Assembly (NCBI GenBank): GCA_017625255.1
Contig: JAGALK010000041.1
Coordinates: 1 to 37,176, forward strand
Length of the DNA stretch: 37,176 bases
Origin: Lachnospiraceae bacterium
GTDB lineage: Bacteria > Bacillota > Clostridia > Lachnospirales > Lachnospiraceae
Direction: 5' to 3'
A program made the translations under genes and the position numbers. The notes below the pieces were generated by a model. The model was not told the DNA's origin. It was given only the letters and a program-made list of their open reading frames with translations, and did no database searches. Positions 17,424 through 26,493 of the stretch are shown here, in pieces. Positions within the stretch are counted from its first letter, which is position 1; each line of letters begins with the position of its first letter.

Positions 17424-17993
17424 TCACATCATACGAATAATTTTTTGCAAAAGATATGGATTTACATAGCTTTCCAATAAAATCCCCCCAAACAACATTC
17501 CTGTTGCAAGAAAAGAATATAGTAAATACTTTATTTTTCGCTTTTTAGTATTATCCCCTACTCGATAGAAACTACTTTGCTTTTGATTTTTATATAAATA
17601 TAAAGCATAATACCAAATCCCTATCATAGGCACATAAAACAGCCATTGTGGGAAAAAAAATCCAAACATCAGTCCAATTCCTTTTATTCCATAATTCATA
17701 ATAGATATGACTGATAAAAAACCCACCGAGAATCCTAAATAGCATATATACACATCTGCCACAATTGTTCCATATATTCCTATACTTAAGACGAATAACA
17801 AAACCATCTCCGGCACGCGCTCATAAAACAGATATAAGAATAATTCTCTTCCCTGAATATCCGCATATATATAACGGTTCATAAAATAGGAATTTATCAC
17901 TCCCAAATCTCTGCCTGTGGCAACGCCTAATATATTGGCACAGATTACACCACTTAAAAATACAAAAAAGAATATATATGTACTTTTTTTCAT
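17424..17993 (-). CDS. spoIIM: Stage II sporulation protein M
   Basis: SpoIIM is the membrane component of the SpoIIDMP machine that drives septal peptidoglycan remodelling and engulfment. The 189-residue protein has about five hydrophobic segments, starting with one at residues 5-22. It ends in the family signature GGILLESYVNPYLLQ (about 170-184). It follows nudF by 62 bp, a pairing frequent in Clostridia. SpoIIP is also in this window (34.2 kb); SpoIID is not. Confidence 0.88.
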   Translation of the reverse strand: MKKSTYIFFFVFLSGVICANILGVATGRDLGVINSYFMNRYIYADIQGRELFLYLFYERVPEMVLLFVLSIGIYGTIVADVYICYLGFSVGFLSVISIMNYGIKGIGLMFGFFFPQWLFYVPMIGIWYYALYLYKNQKQSSFYRVGDNTKKRKIKYLLYSFLATGMLFGGILLESYVNPYLLQKIIRMM

Positions 17994-18023
17994 CTTGTCT
18001 CCATTTCCAGTAGTTGTTAATCT

Positions 18024-18052
18024 ATGATATGCCTGTCAGATTTTATATATTC
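18024..18052 (-). promoter_or_regulatory. Possible sigma-E promoter of spoIIM
   Basis: On the minus strand GAATATA (18046-18052), 14-bp spacer and CATATCAT (18024-18031) resemble the sigma-E consensus KMATATT / CATACAHT (6 of 7 and 6 of 8). It ends 30 bp upstream of the spoIIM start, just past the nudF stop. Confidence 0.35.
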
Positions 18053-18055
18053 ATA

Positions 18056-18601
18056 TTATGAAACATTATATTTATTAGCATAAGCCAGAATACCGGCAAC
18101 GGTCTTTGCATCCTGGATTTCTCCTGCATATATTTTTTCACACAAATCTGCCAATTCACATTCTACAATTTCTATATACTCTTCTTCATCAAGCTTCTGT
18201 TCGCCCGGCATCAAATCTGTTGCCAGATACACATCAATTAATTCATTACAAAAAGCTACAGTAGACTTTAATGACAGAAGCTTTTCAATTTTTCCGCAGC
18301 TATATCCAGTTTCCTCTTCTAACTCTCTTTTTGCACATATAGCTGTATCCTCTCCCACACTGTCTCTTGCACCCGCTGGAATTTCTAAAGTAACACGGTC
18401 TAATGCATTTCTATATTGTCTAACCATAACTAATTTTCCATTTGGCAGTACCGCAACTACCGCTGCTGCTCCTTTCACATGCTCGATATAATCCCATTTG
18501 GCTATTTTCCCATCCGGCATACGAATGTGATCTGTATAAGTATTTACAATAGCACCTTTTCTTTCTAATACTCTTTCTATTCTTTCTAATTTCTGAACCA
18601 T
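18056..18601 (-). CDS. NUDIX hydrolase, ADP-ribose pyrophosphatase type
   Basis: A Nudix hydrolase likely to cleave ADP-ribose to AMP and ribose 5-phosphate (NudF/AdpP group). The Nudix helix has RELEEETGYSC preceded by EIPAGARDSVGE. There are six residues between the conserved Gly and the first Glu instead of the standard five; the rest (E-x7-REL-EE-G) is intact. The N-terminal beta-rich domain (YTDHIRMPDGKIAKWDYIEH) fits AdpP-like enzymes. I start it at 18601 (181 residues), 9 nt after GGAGG; an ATG at 18607 is only 3 nt from that site. It precedes spoIIM. Confidence 0.85.
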   Translation of the reverse strand: MVQKLERIERVLERKGAIVNTYTDHIRMPDGKIAKWDYIEHVKGAAAVVAVLPNGKLVMVRQYRNALDRVTLEIPAGARDSVGEDTAICAKRELEEETGYSCGKIEKLLSLKSTVAFCNELIDVYLATDLMPGEQKLDEEEYIEIVECELADLCEKIYAGEIQDAKTVAGILAYANKYNVS

Positions 18602-18640
18602 ATACATTCTCCTCCTAGAATACAATATTGGATATTAAGT

Positions 18641-18675
18641 AAAAAAGCAGCCAATGAGAAATTCATTGACTGCTT
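18641..18675 (-). terminator. Terminator after rny
   Basis: AAGCAGCCAATGA (18645-18657) pairs with TCATTGACTGCTT (18663-18675) with one G-U pair in the minus-strand RNA and a 5-nt loop, followed by a T-run. It closes the monocistronic rny transcript. Confidence 0.88.
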
Positions 18676-18689
18676 TGTAAGCAAATCTA

Positions 18690-20246
18690 CTATTTTGCGT
18701 AATCGATTACACGAGACTCACGGATTACATTGATTTTAATCTGTCCCGGATATTCCAATTCAGATTCAATCTGTTTGGAAATGTTACGCGCTAATAATAC
18801 CATATCGGCATCATTAATCTGCTCAGGAACTACCATTACTCGAATCTCTCTACCTGCCTGAATAGCAAAAGATTTTTCAACACCTTTAAATCCATTTGTA
18901 ATATCTTCTAACTGTTTTAATCTGTTTGAATATGTTTCTAATGTTTCTCTTCTTGCACCCGGACGAGCTGCACTGATTGTATCAGCAGCCTGTACTAAAC
19001 ATGCAATTAAAGTTTCCGGCTCTACATCACCATGATGCGCTTCTACCGCATTAATAATAAGCGGAGACTCTTTGTATTTTCTACATAATTCAACACCAAT
19101 CTGAATATGTGAACCTTCCATTTCATGATCCACTGATTTTCCTATATCATGTAATAAGCCTGCACGCTTTGCAGTTCTAACATCTACGCCAACTTCACCG
19201 GCAAGTAAACCTGCAATCTGTGCAACTTCGATGGAATGTTTTAATGCATTCTGACCATAACTGGTTCTGAATTTCATGCGTCCTAACAAACGCACTAATT
19301 CAGGATGAATTCCGTGAACACCAACTTCTAAAGTAGCGGCTTCACCTTCTTCACGAATCATTGTTTCCACTTCTTTTTTGGCTTTTTCTACCATTTCTTC
19401 AATTCTGGCTGGATGAATTCGTCCATCCACAATTAATTTTTCCAAAGCAATTCTTGCTATTTCTCTTCGAATAGGATCAAATCCTGAAAGGATGACTGCT
19501 TCCGGTGTATCATCAATAATTAAATCTACCCCTGTTAAAGTCTCTAAGGTACGAATATTTCGTCCTTCTCGACCAATAATCCTTCCTTTCATTTCGTCAT
19601 TTGGAAGCTGAACAACGGAAATTGTAGTTTCTGCCACATGATCTGCTGCGCATTTCTGAATGGCTGTTACGACATAATCCCTTGCTTTCTTACCAGCTTC
19701 TTCCTTAACCTGATTTTCCATTTCCTTGATCAACTTTGCAGTATCAAGCTTTACATCTTCTTCAACAGTTTTTAAAAGGTATTCTTTTGCCTGCTCGGAG
19801 GTAAGTCCTGAGATTCGTTCAAGTTCCTGTACTCGCTCTTCATTAAGCTTCGCAATTTGTTCTTTCTGTCTGTTAAGTTCTTCTTCTCTTGCAACGAAAC
19901 CTGCTTCGCGCTTTTCGATGGCTTCTAACTTTTTATCTAAGTTTTCTTCCTTCTGCACGATTCGTCGCTCGTTACGCTGAATTTCTGCTCGACGCTCACG
20001 AATTTCCTTATCCAGGTCATTTTTGCTTTTAATCGTTTCTTCCTTGACCTCTAATAAGGCTTCCCGCTTCTTCGCTTCAGCTGCTTTTACTGCTTCATCA
20101 ATTATTTCTCTCGCCTTATCCTCTGCACTTCCGATTTTCTGTTCGGAAACCTTCTTGCGGTAGGATGTAGTTGCCATGAAAGTAACTGGTACTGCAATAA
20201 TAAGCGTAACTATAACAGCAATCAAAATTAATCCTATTGCTGGCAC
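18690..20246 (-). CDS. rny: Ribonuclease Y
   Basis: Membrane-anchored endoribonuclease that starts mRNA decay in Firmicutes. An N-terminal membrane helix (about residues 4-24) is followed by a long coiled coil (about 30-170), a KH domain with [15 protein letters not shown] (about 220-234), and an HD domain with [12 protein letters not shown] (the metal-binding HD pair). The 518 residues are normal. The start is GTG, 7 nt after AAGGAGG; no ATG is nearby. A strong promoter lies upstream and a terminator follows, so it is likely a single-gene unit. Confidence 0.97.
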   Translation of the reverse strand: MPAIGLILIAVIVTLIIAVPVTFMATTSYRKKVSEQKIGSAEDKAREIIDEAVKAAEAKKREALLEVKEETIKSKNDLDKEIRERRAEIQRNERRIVQKEENLDKKLEAIEKREAGFVAREEELNRQKEQIAKLNEERVQELERISGLTSEQAKEYLLKTVEEDVKLDTAKLIKEMENQVKEEAGKKARDYVVTAIQKCAADHVAETTISVVQLPNDEMKGRIIGREGRNIRTLETLTGVDLIIDDTPEAVILSGFDPIRREIARIALEKLIVDGRIHPARIEEMVEKAKKEVETMIREEGEAATLEVGVHGIHPELVRLLGRMKFRTSYGQNALKHSIEVAQIAGLLAGEVGVDVRTAKRAGLLHDIGKSVDHEMEGSHIQIGVELCRKYKESPLIINAVEAHHGDVEPETLIACLVQAADTISAARPGARRETLETYSNRLKQLEDITNGFKGVEKSFAIQAGREIRVMVVPEQINDADMVLLARNISKQIESELEYPGQIKINVIRESRVIDYAK

Positions 20247-20324
20247 AGGAGCACCTCCTTATTCAATTTTCATTGTACATATAACAAAACTTATCTCTCA
20301 TCTGTCATAATTAACAATAGTTAA

Positions 20325-20353
20325 ATTTTATACTTTATTCCCAATAATGTCAA
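20325..20353 (-). promoter_or_regulatory. Promoter of rny
   Basis: On the minus strand, perfect TTGACA (20348-20353), 17-bp spacer, TAAAAT (20325-20330). This gives a leader of about 70 nt before the GTG start. The rest of the 188-bp gap to recX holds a 7-bp inverted repeat ATATTGT/ACAATAT (20409-20415, 20426-20432), a weak candidate terminator for recX. Confidence 0.78.
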
Positions 20354-20434
20354 GTATTTCTCTTGGTATTATCCATAATGTTGCACAATTTCAAAAATTG
20401 AATACCATATATTGTACATCATACGACAATATGC

Positions 20435-21049
20435 TCATGCAACATCAAAGCATTTCATAACAGACAAAATATCCGAACTTTTAAATCCTTTCCGAAGCAA
20501 AAACTGATATATTTTTCGAAACTGTACAGCATCTGCATCATTCGAATCGTATTTCTTTTTTTCCAACCATTCACGAATCTGCTCTTTCTCATCATTAGAA
20601 AATTCTGCCTCTAAAGCTTCCTCTATAACTTCTTTTGCAATTCCTCTTTTTAGCAAATCCGTCTTTAAACGCATACGGCTTCGCTTATCCTGATGGCAGC
20701 GAATAAAGGTATGTGCGTATCTAAAATCATCCACATAATGATAGCGTTTAACATATGAAATCGCTTCTTCAATAACCTCTTTAGGATATGTATTCTGCCG
20801 CAGCTTTTCTCTCAGCTGATATTCTGTTCTTTCCTGTCTTTCTAAAAGATGCATTGCACGACGAGTAGCTCTTTTTGTAAGTATTTCATAGAGAATATAC
20901 TGGTATTGCTCTTCTGCCAATTCCATGCCTTCTTTTAAAGAAAGTTTTTTGGCTTCTCCTTTATATAGCTGGAATGAAAGCTTTTCATCCAGACAGATTT
21001 CTACTTTTCCTTTTTCTAACACACGGTAAGCCGTAATAATATATGACAT
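20435..21049 (-). CDS. recX: Regulatory protein RecX
   Basis: RecX binds RecA filaments and limits or modulates RecA activity. The 204-residue protein has an N-terminal beta-strand region (ITAYRVLEKGKVEICLDE) and the tandem three-helix repeats of the family. One repeat contains RTEYQLREKLRQNTYPKEVIEEAI; another contains DFRYAHTFIRCHQDKRSRMRL with LLKRGIAKEVIEEAL (each shown only in part). It starts 15 bp after recA, so it is probably in the same SOS-controlled operon. Confidence 0.92.
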   Translation of the reverse strand: MSYIITAYRVLEKGKVEICLDEKLSFQLYKGEAKKLSLKEGMELAEEQYQYILYEILTKRATRRAMHLLERQERTEYQLREKLRQNTYPKEVIEEAISYVKRYHYVDDFRYAHTFIRCHQDKRSRMRLKTDLLKRGIAKEVIEEALEAEFSNDEKEQIREWLEKKKYDSNDADAVQFRKIYQFLLRKGFKSSDILSVMKCFDVA

Positions 21050-21064
21050 AAGCTTCTTTCACTT

Positions 21065-22126
21065 CTATTCTGTAATATCAGACGGTTCTTCCGGCTTCTG
21101 ATCTGCTTCCACTAATTCATAATGTATACGAACCTGCTTTTCAATCTCATCCTGTATTTCTGGATGTTCTTTTAAATACTGTTTGGCATTTTCACGCCCC
21201 TGACCAATCTTCTCATCCTTGTAAGCGTACCATGCGCCGGATTTATTGACTACATTGCATCCCGCAGCCAAATCCAAAATATCACCTTCACGGGATATTC
21301 CCTTACCAAACATAATATCAAACTCAGCCTCACGGAATGGTGGTGCAACTTTATTCTTAACCACCTTGATACGGGTACGGTTACCAATCACTTCACCAGC
21401 CTGTTTTAAAGATTCGATTCTTCTGACATCTAAACGGACAGAGGAATAGAATTTCAACGCACGACCACCCGTTGTGGTTTCCGGATTTCCAAACATCACG
21501 CCTACCTTTTCACGAAGCTGATTGATAAAAATAACGATACAATTTGATTTGCTGATTACAGATGTCAGCTTACGAAGTGCCTGTGACATTAATCTTGCCT
21601 GAAGTCCTACATGAGAATCTCCCATATCACCATCAATTTCAGCCTTTGGCACAAGAGCTGCAACGGAGTCTACAATAACAATATCCACTGCACCGGAACG
21701 CACCATTGTCTCTGTAATCTCTAATGCCTGTTCTCCACTATCCGGCTGTGAAATATATAAATTATCAATATCTACTCCGATATTCTTCGCATATACAGGA
21801 TCTAGCGCATGCTCTGCATCAATAAATCCGGCAATTCCACCCATTTTCTGTACTTCTGCAACTACATGTAAGGCTACCGTTGTCTTACCGCTGGATTCCG
21901 GACCATAAATCTCAATTACACGCCCCTTAGGCAGACCACCAATGCCTAATGCCACATCTAAGCTTAATGCTCCTGTAGGAATCGCATCCACATTCATATT
22001 CGCTGCTGATTCACCCAGTTTCATAATGGAACCTTTTCCATAATCCTTCTCAATCTTGGCAATGGCCGCATCTAATGCTTTTAATTTATCTTCATTTCCA
22101 TCTGCTTTTCTATCTTCTTTTGCCAT
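21065..22126 (-). CDS. recA: Recombinase RecA
   Basis: Central ATP-dependent strand-exchange protein and LexA co-protease. Walker A is GPESSGKT (about residues 75-82) and Walker B lies in [18 protein letters not shown]-binding loops include [19 protein letters not shown] and [22 protein letters not shown] in parts. The C-terminus is acidic. The 353 residues are typical. It ends in TAG. It is preceded by a promoter and a LexA box, and followed by recX. Confidence 0.98.
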   Translation of the reverse strand: MAKEDRKADGNEDKLKALDAAIAKIEKDYGKGSIMKLGESAANMNVDAIPTGALSLDVALGIGGLPKGRVIEIYGPESSGKTTVALHVVAEVQKMGGIAGFIDAEHALDPVYAKNIGVDIDNLYISQPDSGEQALEITETMVRSGAVDIVIVDSVAALVPKAEIDGDMGDSHVGLQARLMSQALRKLTSVISKSNCIVIFINQLREKVGVMFGNPETTTGGRALKFYSSVRLDVRRIESLKQAGEVIGNRTRIKVVKNKVAPPFREAEFDIMFGKGISREGDILDLAAGCNVVNKSGAWYAYKDEKIGQGRENAKQYLKEHPEIQDEIEKQVRIHYELVEADQKPEEPSDITE

Positions 22127-22159
22127 AATAATCTCCTTTTACTATCGAACTCACTTTCG

Positions 22160-22173
22160 AGAACTTATGTTCG
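22160..22173 (-). promoter_or_regulatory. LexA (SOS) box of recA
   Basis: On the minus strand CGAAC-ATAA-GTTCT matches the Gram-positive LexA operator CGAACNNNNGTTCG in 13 of 14 relevant positions counting the free spacer. It is 33 bp upstream of the recA ATG and just downstream of the predicted -10, the right place for repression. Confidence 0.85.
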
Positions 22174-22187
22174 TTTTTATAATGATA

Positions 22188-22216
22188 ATAGTAGTATATT
22201 TTTCTAAAAAAGTCAA
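22188..22216 (-). promoter_or_regulatory. Promoter of recA
   Basis: TTGACT (22211-22216), 17-bp spacer and TACTAT (22188-22193) on the minus strand. The LexA box begins about 15 bp downstream of the -10. Confidence 0.6.
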
Positions 22217-22270
22217 CTCTAAAATTTGGGGATATATGCTGAATCCGCATTTTATATATTCTAAAAGACA

Positions 22271-22300
22271 AAAAGACAGTTGAATCCTCAACTGCCTTTT
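22271..22300 (-). terminator. Terminator after the thioredoxin gene
   Basis: GACAGTTGA (22275-22283) pairs with TCAACTGCC (22288-22296), with a G-U pair in the minus-strand RNA, a 4-nt loop and flanking A/T runs giving TTTT on the transcript. It ends the prfC-trx unit ahead of recA. Confidence 0.88.
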
Positions 22301-22325
22301 AGTATAAAATCTCTTATTTTACTTG

Positions 22326-22646
22326 TCAAGCAATACCTGCAATAAAAGCTTTTAACTCCTCTATCTGCTGCACACCGGAAACCCTTTTAATAAATACACC
22401 TTTGTCCATCAAAATAAGCGTCGGAATACTCATAATCTGATATTTCAATGCCAGAGCCGCTTCCTCGTCTACATTGACTTTACCAATTTTTACAGTATCT
22501 CCTACGTCTTTTACAAATTCATCAAAAATTTGTGACTGCATTTTACAAGGCATACACCAATCTGCCCAAAAATCAAGAATAACAGGTTCTTTACAAGCTA
22601 ATACTTCATTTTCAAAATTGTCATTCGTAACGGTTACAATTGCCAT
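22326..22646 (-). CDS. Thioredoxin-like protein with a CMPC active site
   Basis: A 106-residue thioredoxin. Visible are IVTVTNDNFENEVLA, the active site DFWADWCMPCKM (Cys pair about residues 31 and 34), the cis-Pro loop MSIPTLILMDKG and VSGVQQIEELKAFI. The usual inter-cysteine pair is Gly-Pro; here it is Met-Pro, which should shift redox potential or partner choice. I start it at 22646, 7 nt after AAGGAGG; the upstream in-frame ATG at 22685 overlaps prfC. It follows prfC by 25 bp. Confidence 0.9.
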   Translation of the reverse strand: MAIVTVTNDNFENEVLACKEPVILDFWADWCMPCKMQSQIFDEFVKDVGDTVKIGKVNVDEEAALALKYQIMSIPTLILMDKGVFIKRVSGVQQIEELKAFIAGIA

Positions 22647-22671
22647 ATATAAGCCTCCTTTTGACAATAGT

Positions 22672-24264
22672 TTAGTTTCTTCCAAATTCAGCTAATTCCA
22701 AGCCCTTATTTCTATCTAAGGTCATGCCCACACTCCATTCATTGACAAAAATTAATAATGGATTGCCTTTTAAATCCTGAATCTTTTTCATATCAGAGGT
22801 TCCTGATATTTTGTCCATATCAATCTCGTCATTTTCAATCCAGCGAATATGCTCATGTGGCATATTTTCCAGACGAATTTCCACATTATATTCATTTTCC
22901 AGACGATATTTTAACACATCAAACTGCAGGACACCTACTACACCTACTATGATTTCCTCCATACCCATTCCGTATTCCTGAAAAATCTGAATAGCACCTT
23001 CCTGTGCAATCTGGGTAATCCCCTTCACAAACTGTTTTCGCTTCATGGTATCAATCTGACGCACTCTGGCAAAATGCTCTGGAGCAAAAGTAGGAATACC
23101 TTCAAACTGATACGGCTTTGGAGCTGTTGTAATTGTGTCTCCAATAGAAAAAATACCCGGATCAAACACACCAATAATATCTCCGGCATACGCTTCTTCT
23201 ACAATTTTTCTTTCCTGTGCCATCATCTGCTGTGGCTGGGATAATTTTATTTTTTTATTACCGCCCTGTACATGGGTAACTTCCATTCCTGCCGTAAACT
23301 TACCGGAACAGATACGCATAAAAGCAATTCTGTCTCTATGATTTTTGTTCATATTTGCCTGGATTTTGAATACAAAAGCTGAAAAATCTTCATCAAATGG
23401 ATTTTTCTCACCCACATCAGACTTTCTAGGCAATGGGGAAGAGGTCATTTGCAAAAAGTGTTTCAAGAAGGTTTCCACGCCAAAATTGGTAAGGGCTGAG
23501 CCAAAAAATACCGGTGAAAGCTCACCTTTGGATACTAAATCCATATCAAATTCTGCACTTGCACCATCTAACAATTCAATTTCTTCCATCAGCTTATCAT
23601 AATTTTCCTGACCTATTTCTGCCAACAAAGAAGCATCCTCAATGGAAAGAATTTTTTCTTCGCCCTCTTTTGTACCCTTCTGGGTATCACTATAGAGCAT
23701 AACTTCTCTCGTATTTCTATCGTATACACCTTTAAAATTCTTACCAGAACCAATTGGCCAGTTTATCGGACAAGTAGCAATACCAAGCTCCTTTTCAATT
23801 TCATCCAACAAATCAAAGGTATCGTTGGCATCTCTATCCATTTTATTAATGAAAGTAAAAATTGGAATATGGCGCATTACACATACTTTGAATAATTTTC
23901 TAGTCTGCGCCTCAACACCTTTAGATCCGTCAATAACCATGACTGCAGAATCTGCAGCCATCAAGGTACGATAAGTATCCTCTGAGAAATCCTGATGTCC
24001 CGGTGTATCCAAGATATTGATGCAATATCCATCATAATTAAACTGTAATACAGAAGAAGTAACAGAAATACCTCTTTCCTTTTCAATTTCCATCCAGTCA
24101 GAAACCGCATGTCGTGCAGTTGCTTTTCCTTTTACAGAACCCGCTAAGTTAATCGCTCCACCATAAAGCAAAAACTTCTCTGTCAAAGTAGTTTTACCGG
24201 CATCCGGATGAGAGATAATTGCAAAGGTTCTTCTTTTTTCTATTTCTTTTTTTAAATCAGCCAA
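22672..24264 (-). CDS. prfC: Peptide chain release factor 3
   Basis: RF3 is the GTPase that recycles RF1/RF2 from the ribosome. G1 motif ISHPDAGKTTLTEK, switch II region DTPGHQDFSEDTYR, G4 FINKMDRD and the RF3 C-terminal domain are present. The start is TTG at 24264 (530 residues), giving LADLKKEIEKRRTFAI; GGAGG lies 7 nt upstream inside a longer open frame that begins at 24288. The homologous proteins begin at about this residue. It has its own promoter and is followed by the thioredoxin gene. Confidence 0.93.
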   Translation of the reverse strand: MADLKKEIEKRRTFAIISHPDAGKTTLTEKFLLYGGAINLAGSVKGKATARHAVSDWMEIEKERGISVTSSVLQFNYDGYCINILDTPGHQDFSEDTYRTLMAADSAVMVIDGSKGVEAQTRKLFKVCVMRHIPIFTFINKMDRDANDTFDLLDEIEKELGIATCPINWPIGSGKNFKGVYDRNTREVMLYSDTQKGTKEGEEKILSIEDASLLAEIGQENYDKLMEEIELLDGASAEFDMDLVSKGELSPVFFGSALTNFGVETFLKHFLQMTSSPLPRKSDVGEKNPFDEDFSAFVFKIQANMNKNHRDRIAFMRICSGKFTAGMEVTHVQGGNKKIKLSQPQQMMAQERKIVEEAYAGDIIGVFDPGIFSIGDTITTAPKPYQFEGIPTFAPEHFARVRQIDTMKRKQFVKGITQIAQEGAIQIFQEYGMGMEEIIVGVVGVLQFDVLKYRLENEYNVEIRLENMPHEHIRWIENDEIDMDKISGTSDMKKIQDLKGNPLLIFVNEWSVGMTLDRNKGLELAEFGRN

Positions 24265-24308
24265 AATAGTTCCTCCGAAAATAATCATTCATATTCACAA
24301 ACTATTTT

Positions 24309-24337
24309 ATTTTATACTACTAAATGGCCGCTGTCAA
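24309..24337 (-). promoter_or_regulatory. Promoter of prfC
   Basis: Perfect TTGACA (24332-24337), 17-bp spacer and TAAAAT (24309-24314) on the minus strand. The -35 overlaps the stop region of the preceding gene. Confidence 0.78.
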
Positions 24338-24948
24338 CGAAAAACATCTACTGCTACTGCCATTTCCCGCTGCTCTTTATGTCTTTGCTCTACTAATTTT
24401 CTAGGATAAGCAATGCAGCCATGATTGTGCCATGGATCATTAAAATAATAAGATTCCTGATCATACCCTACCAAAAGCATACAATGCTCATTGGATATCC
24501 ATGTAAAAACAGAACCATCCGACAGATACCAGTTCGGTCCAACAATGGTTTCTTTCAAATCAATGCTTGCCCAAAAAACTACCGGCATATCCTTATCAAT
24601 ATACCGTTCTAATATTTCAGACATTTCCATTTTTGTAATATCCTTTGCTTTTTTATCCATTTTATGCGCCAAAAACACTTTATTTAATGCCCGTTCTATC
24701 ACAGGCGCATAACAGCCAAAGGACTCTGTATCATAAGGACTTCCTGCAAAATTTATCCATGGATTAGGGCCATAGAGCCGACCGTCAATTTGACGCATCG
24801 GCTCCTTGTCCAAATATTTTTCAATAAATTCATCTACGGTTATATCTATACCAAGATATTTTAAAAGCATAACAGTAGAAACGCTTTCACAACCGGTCGG
24901 ATACTCCTTTGTCTGATCAATATAGGGTACCTGAATTATTTTTTTCAT
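24334..24948 (-). CDS. C39-like (papain-fold) peptidase family protein
   Basis: A 204-residue protein resembling the Peptidase_C39_2 family. The candidate catalytic Cys is in TGCESVSTVMLLKYLGI (about residue 19). The His is in ISNEHCMLLVGYD and the Asp in YYFNDPWHNHG. There is no signal peptide or transmembrane segment, so an intracellular location is inferred, unlike many family members. It starts at 24948 with ATG overlapping the nhaC TGA (ATGA), so translation is coupled to the antiporter gene. Substrate unknown. Confidence 0.82.
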   Translation of the reverse strand: MKKIIQVPYIDQTKEYPTGCESVSTVMLLKYLGIDITVDEFIEKYLDKEPMRQIDGRLYGPNPWINFAGSPYDTESFGCYAPVIERALNKVFLAHKMDKKAKDITKMEMSEILERYIDKDMPVVFWASIDLKETIVGPNWYLSDGSVFTWISNEHCMLLVGYDQESYYFNDPWHNHGCIAYPRKLVEQRHKEQREMAVAVDVFR

Positions 24949-26447
24949 GCTTTTGCCTCTTTCATTTCTCTGCGGCGAATCAGATATAATACAAAAATCA
25001 AAATTGCGGCAGAACTGCCAAGGGCAATAACCCAATTCTTAGAAACACCGGCAATAATATAACCAACTATGCAAACAACTGCAACAACCATTGCATACTG
25101 CATCTGTGTTTGCACATGATTAATATGGTTACACTGTGCACCGGAGGATGACATAATTGTCGTATCTGAAATCGGTGAAACATGATCACCACAAACTGCT
25201 CCTGCTAAAACTGCTGATACTGCAATAATCATCATTTCTTCATCAAATCCGGCATACATAGATACAACAATTGGAACTAAAATTGCAAATGTCCCCCAAG
25301 AAGTTCCTGTCGAAAAAGCTAAAAATAGCGCAATGGCAAACATACTTGCCGGAATAATCGCACTGGCAGTTGCATTTGCACCTACTGTATTATTTACAAA
25401 ATCAGAAATCCCAAGATTATCACCCATACCTTTTAATGTCCACGCAAAGGTCAAAATCAAAATGGCAGGTGTCATTAATTTCGCCCCCTCTGGCAATGCA
25501 CCCATAAAATTCTTAAAAGATATAACTTTTCTTGGAAGATAAAGGATTGCCATAAAAATAACTGTTATTGTAGTTGCAAAAATCAAACTCATTTCCGCAC
25601 TGCAGTTCGCAAATGCATCAATGACATTGGTTGCCCCGCCCTGATAACCGGTATAAATCATACCAAACACTGCTGAGCCAATCAAAACAAGAACCGGAAG
25701 AACTAAATCTATTACTTTTCCATTTGGATTGACATTTTTATCATTTTCCATGGATTCATACTCTTCTCTTCCTGAAGTAAACAAATCTCCCTTTTCAGCA
25801 TTAATTTCATGTTTTTTCATTAAACCAAAATCTAATTTCCATGCAATAACAAGCAATACCATTAAGATAGTAAGTAATGCATATAGATTATATGGAATCG
25901 TTCTTAAAAACAACTGAAATCCTGTCAGAGAACTGTCCTCTGGCACATAAGAATTTACTGCTGCTGCCCAACTGGAAATAGGTGCGATAATACAGACCGG
26001 AGCTGCTGTAGCATCGATAATATATGCCAGTTTTGCTCTTGACACTTTGAATTTGTCCGTTACAGGACGCATAACAGAACCTACTGTTAAACAGTTAAAG
26101 TAATCATCCACAAAAATTAACATGCCAAGTCCTGTAGTCGCAAATAATGCACCTTTTTTGCCTTTGATTTTGCTGCTTGCCCAGTTTCCATAGGCGGTAG
26201 AACCACCTGACTGAGACATCAGTACAATAATCATTCCAAGCAGAACATCGAAAATAATAATGTTCAGATTCATATTTCCTGTCATCGTAGAAAACAGTGT
26301 CTCGAAGGTTGCCCAAGGCTGAAATCCTGCGGTAAATAATGCACCTAAAAGTACACCGCAAAACAGTGAAACATACACTTCCTTGGTAATAAAAGCTAAT
26401 AAAATCGCCACAATCGGCGGAACGATGGACCACCATGTTCCATACAT
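24945..26447 (-). CDS. NhaC-family Na+/H+ antiporter
   Basis: A 500-residue integral membrane protein with about eleven hydrophobic segments, starting WWSIVPPIVAILLAFITKEVY, a typical NhaC-family opening. Other family features are LGMLIFVDDYFNCLTVG, SAPVCIIAPISSWAA-like DATAAPVCIIAPISSWAA, STGTSWGTFAILVPI and VCGDHVSPISDTTIMSS. Substrate is presumed Na+ (some relatives exchange organic ions such as malate/lactate). It lies 46 bp after deoB and overlaps the C39-like gene. The ribosome site is GGGGGAG. Confidence 0.88.
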   Translation of the reverse strand: MYGTWWSIVPPIVAILLAFITKEVYVSLFCGVLLGALFTAGFQPWATFETLFSTMTGNMNLNIIIFDVLLGMIIVLMSQSGGSTAYGNWASSKIKGKKGALFATTGLGMLIFVDDYFNCLTVGSVMRPVTDKFKVSRAKLAYIIDATAAPVCIIAPISSWAAAVNSYVPEDSSLTGFQLFLRTIPYNLYALLTILMVLLVIAWKLDFGLMKKHEINAEKGDLFTSGREEYESMENDKNVNPNGKVIDLVLPVLVLIGSAVFGMIYTGYQGGATNVIDAFANCSAEMSLIFATTITVIFMAILYLPRKVISFKNFMGALPEGAKLMTPAILILTFAWTLKGMGDNLGISDFVNNTVGANATASAIIPASMFAIALFLAFSTGTSWGTFAILVPIVVSMYAGFDEEMMIIAVSAVLAGAVCGDHVSPISDTTIMSSSGAQCNHINHVQTQMQYAMVVAVVCIVGYIIAGVSKNWVIALGSSAAILIFVLYLIRRREMKEAKA

Positions 26448-26493
26448 AGGATATCTCCCCCTTTTACTTTAGTATTTTAAGTATTTTTTTATT

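Noticed and set aside
26104..26436. Overlapping 110-codon minus-strand frame in the NhaC gene
   Set aside because: Shadow frame inside a clearly coding membrane-protein gene; product unlike any protein and no independent signals.
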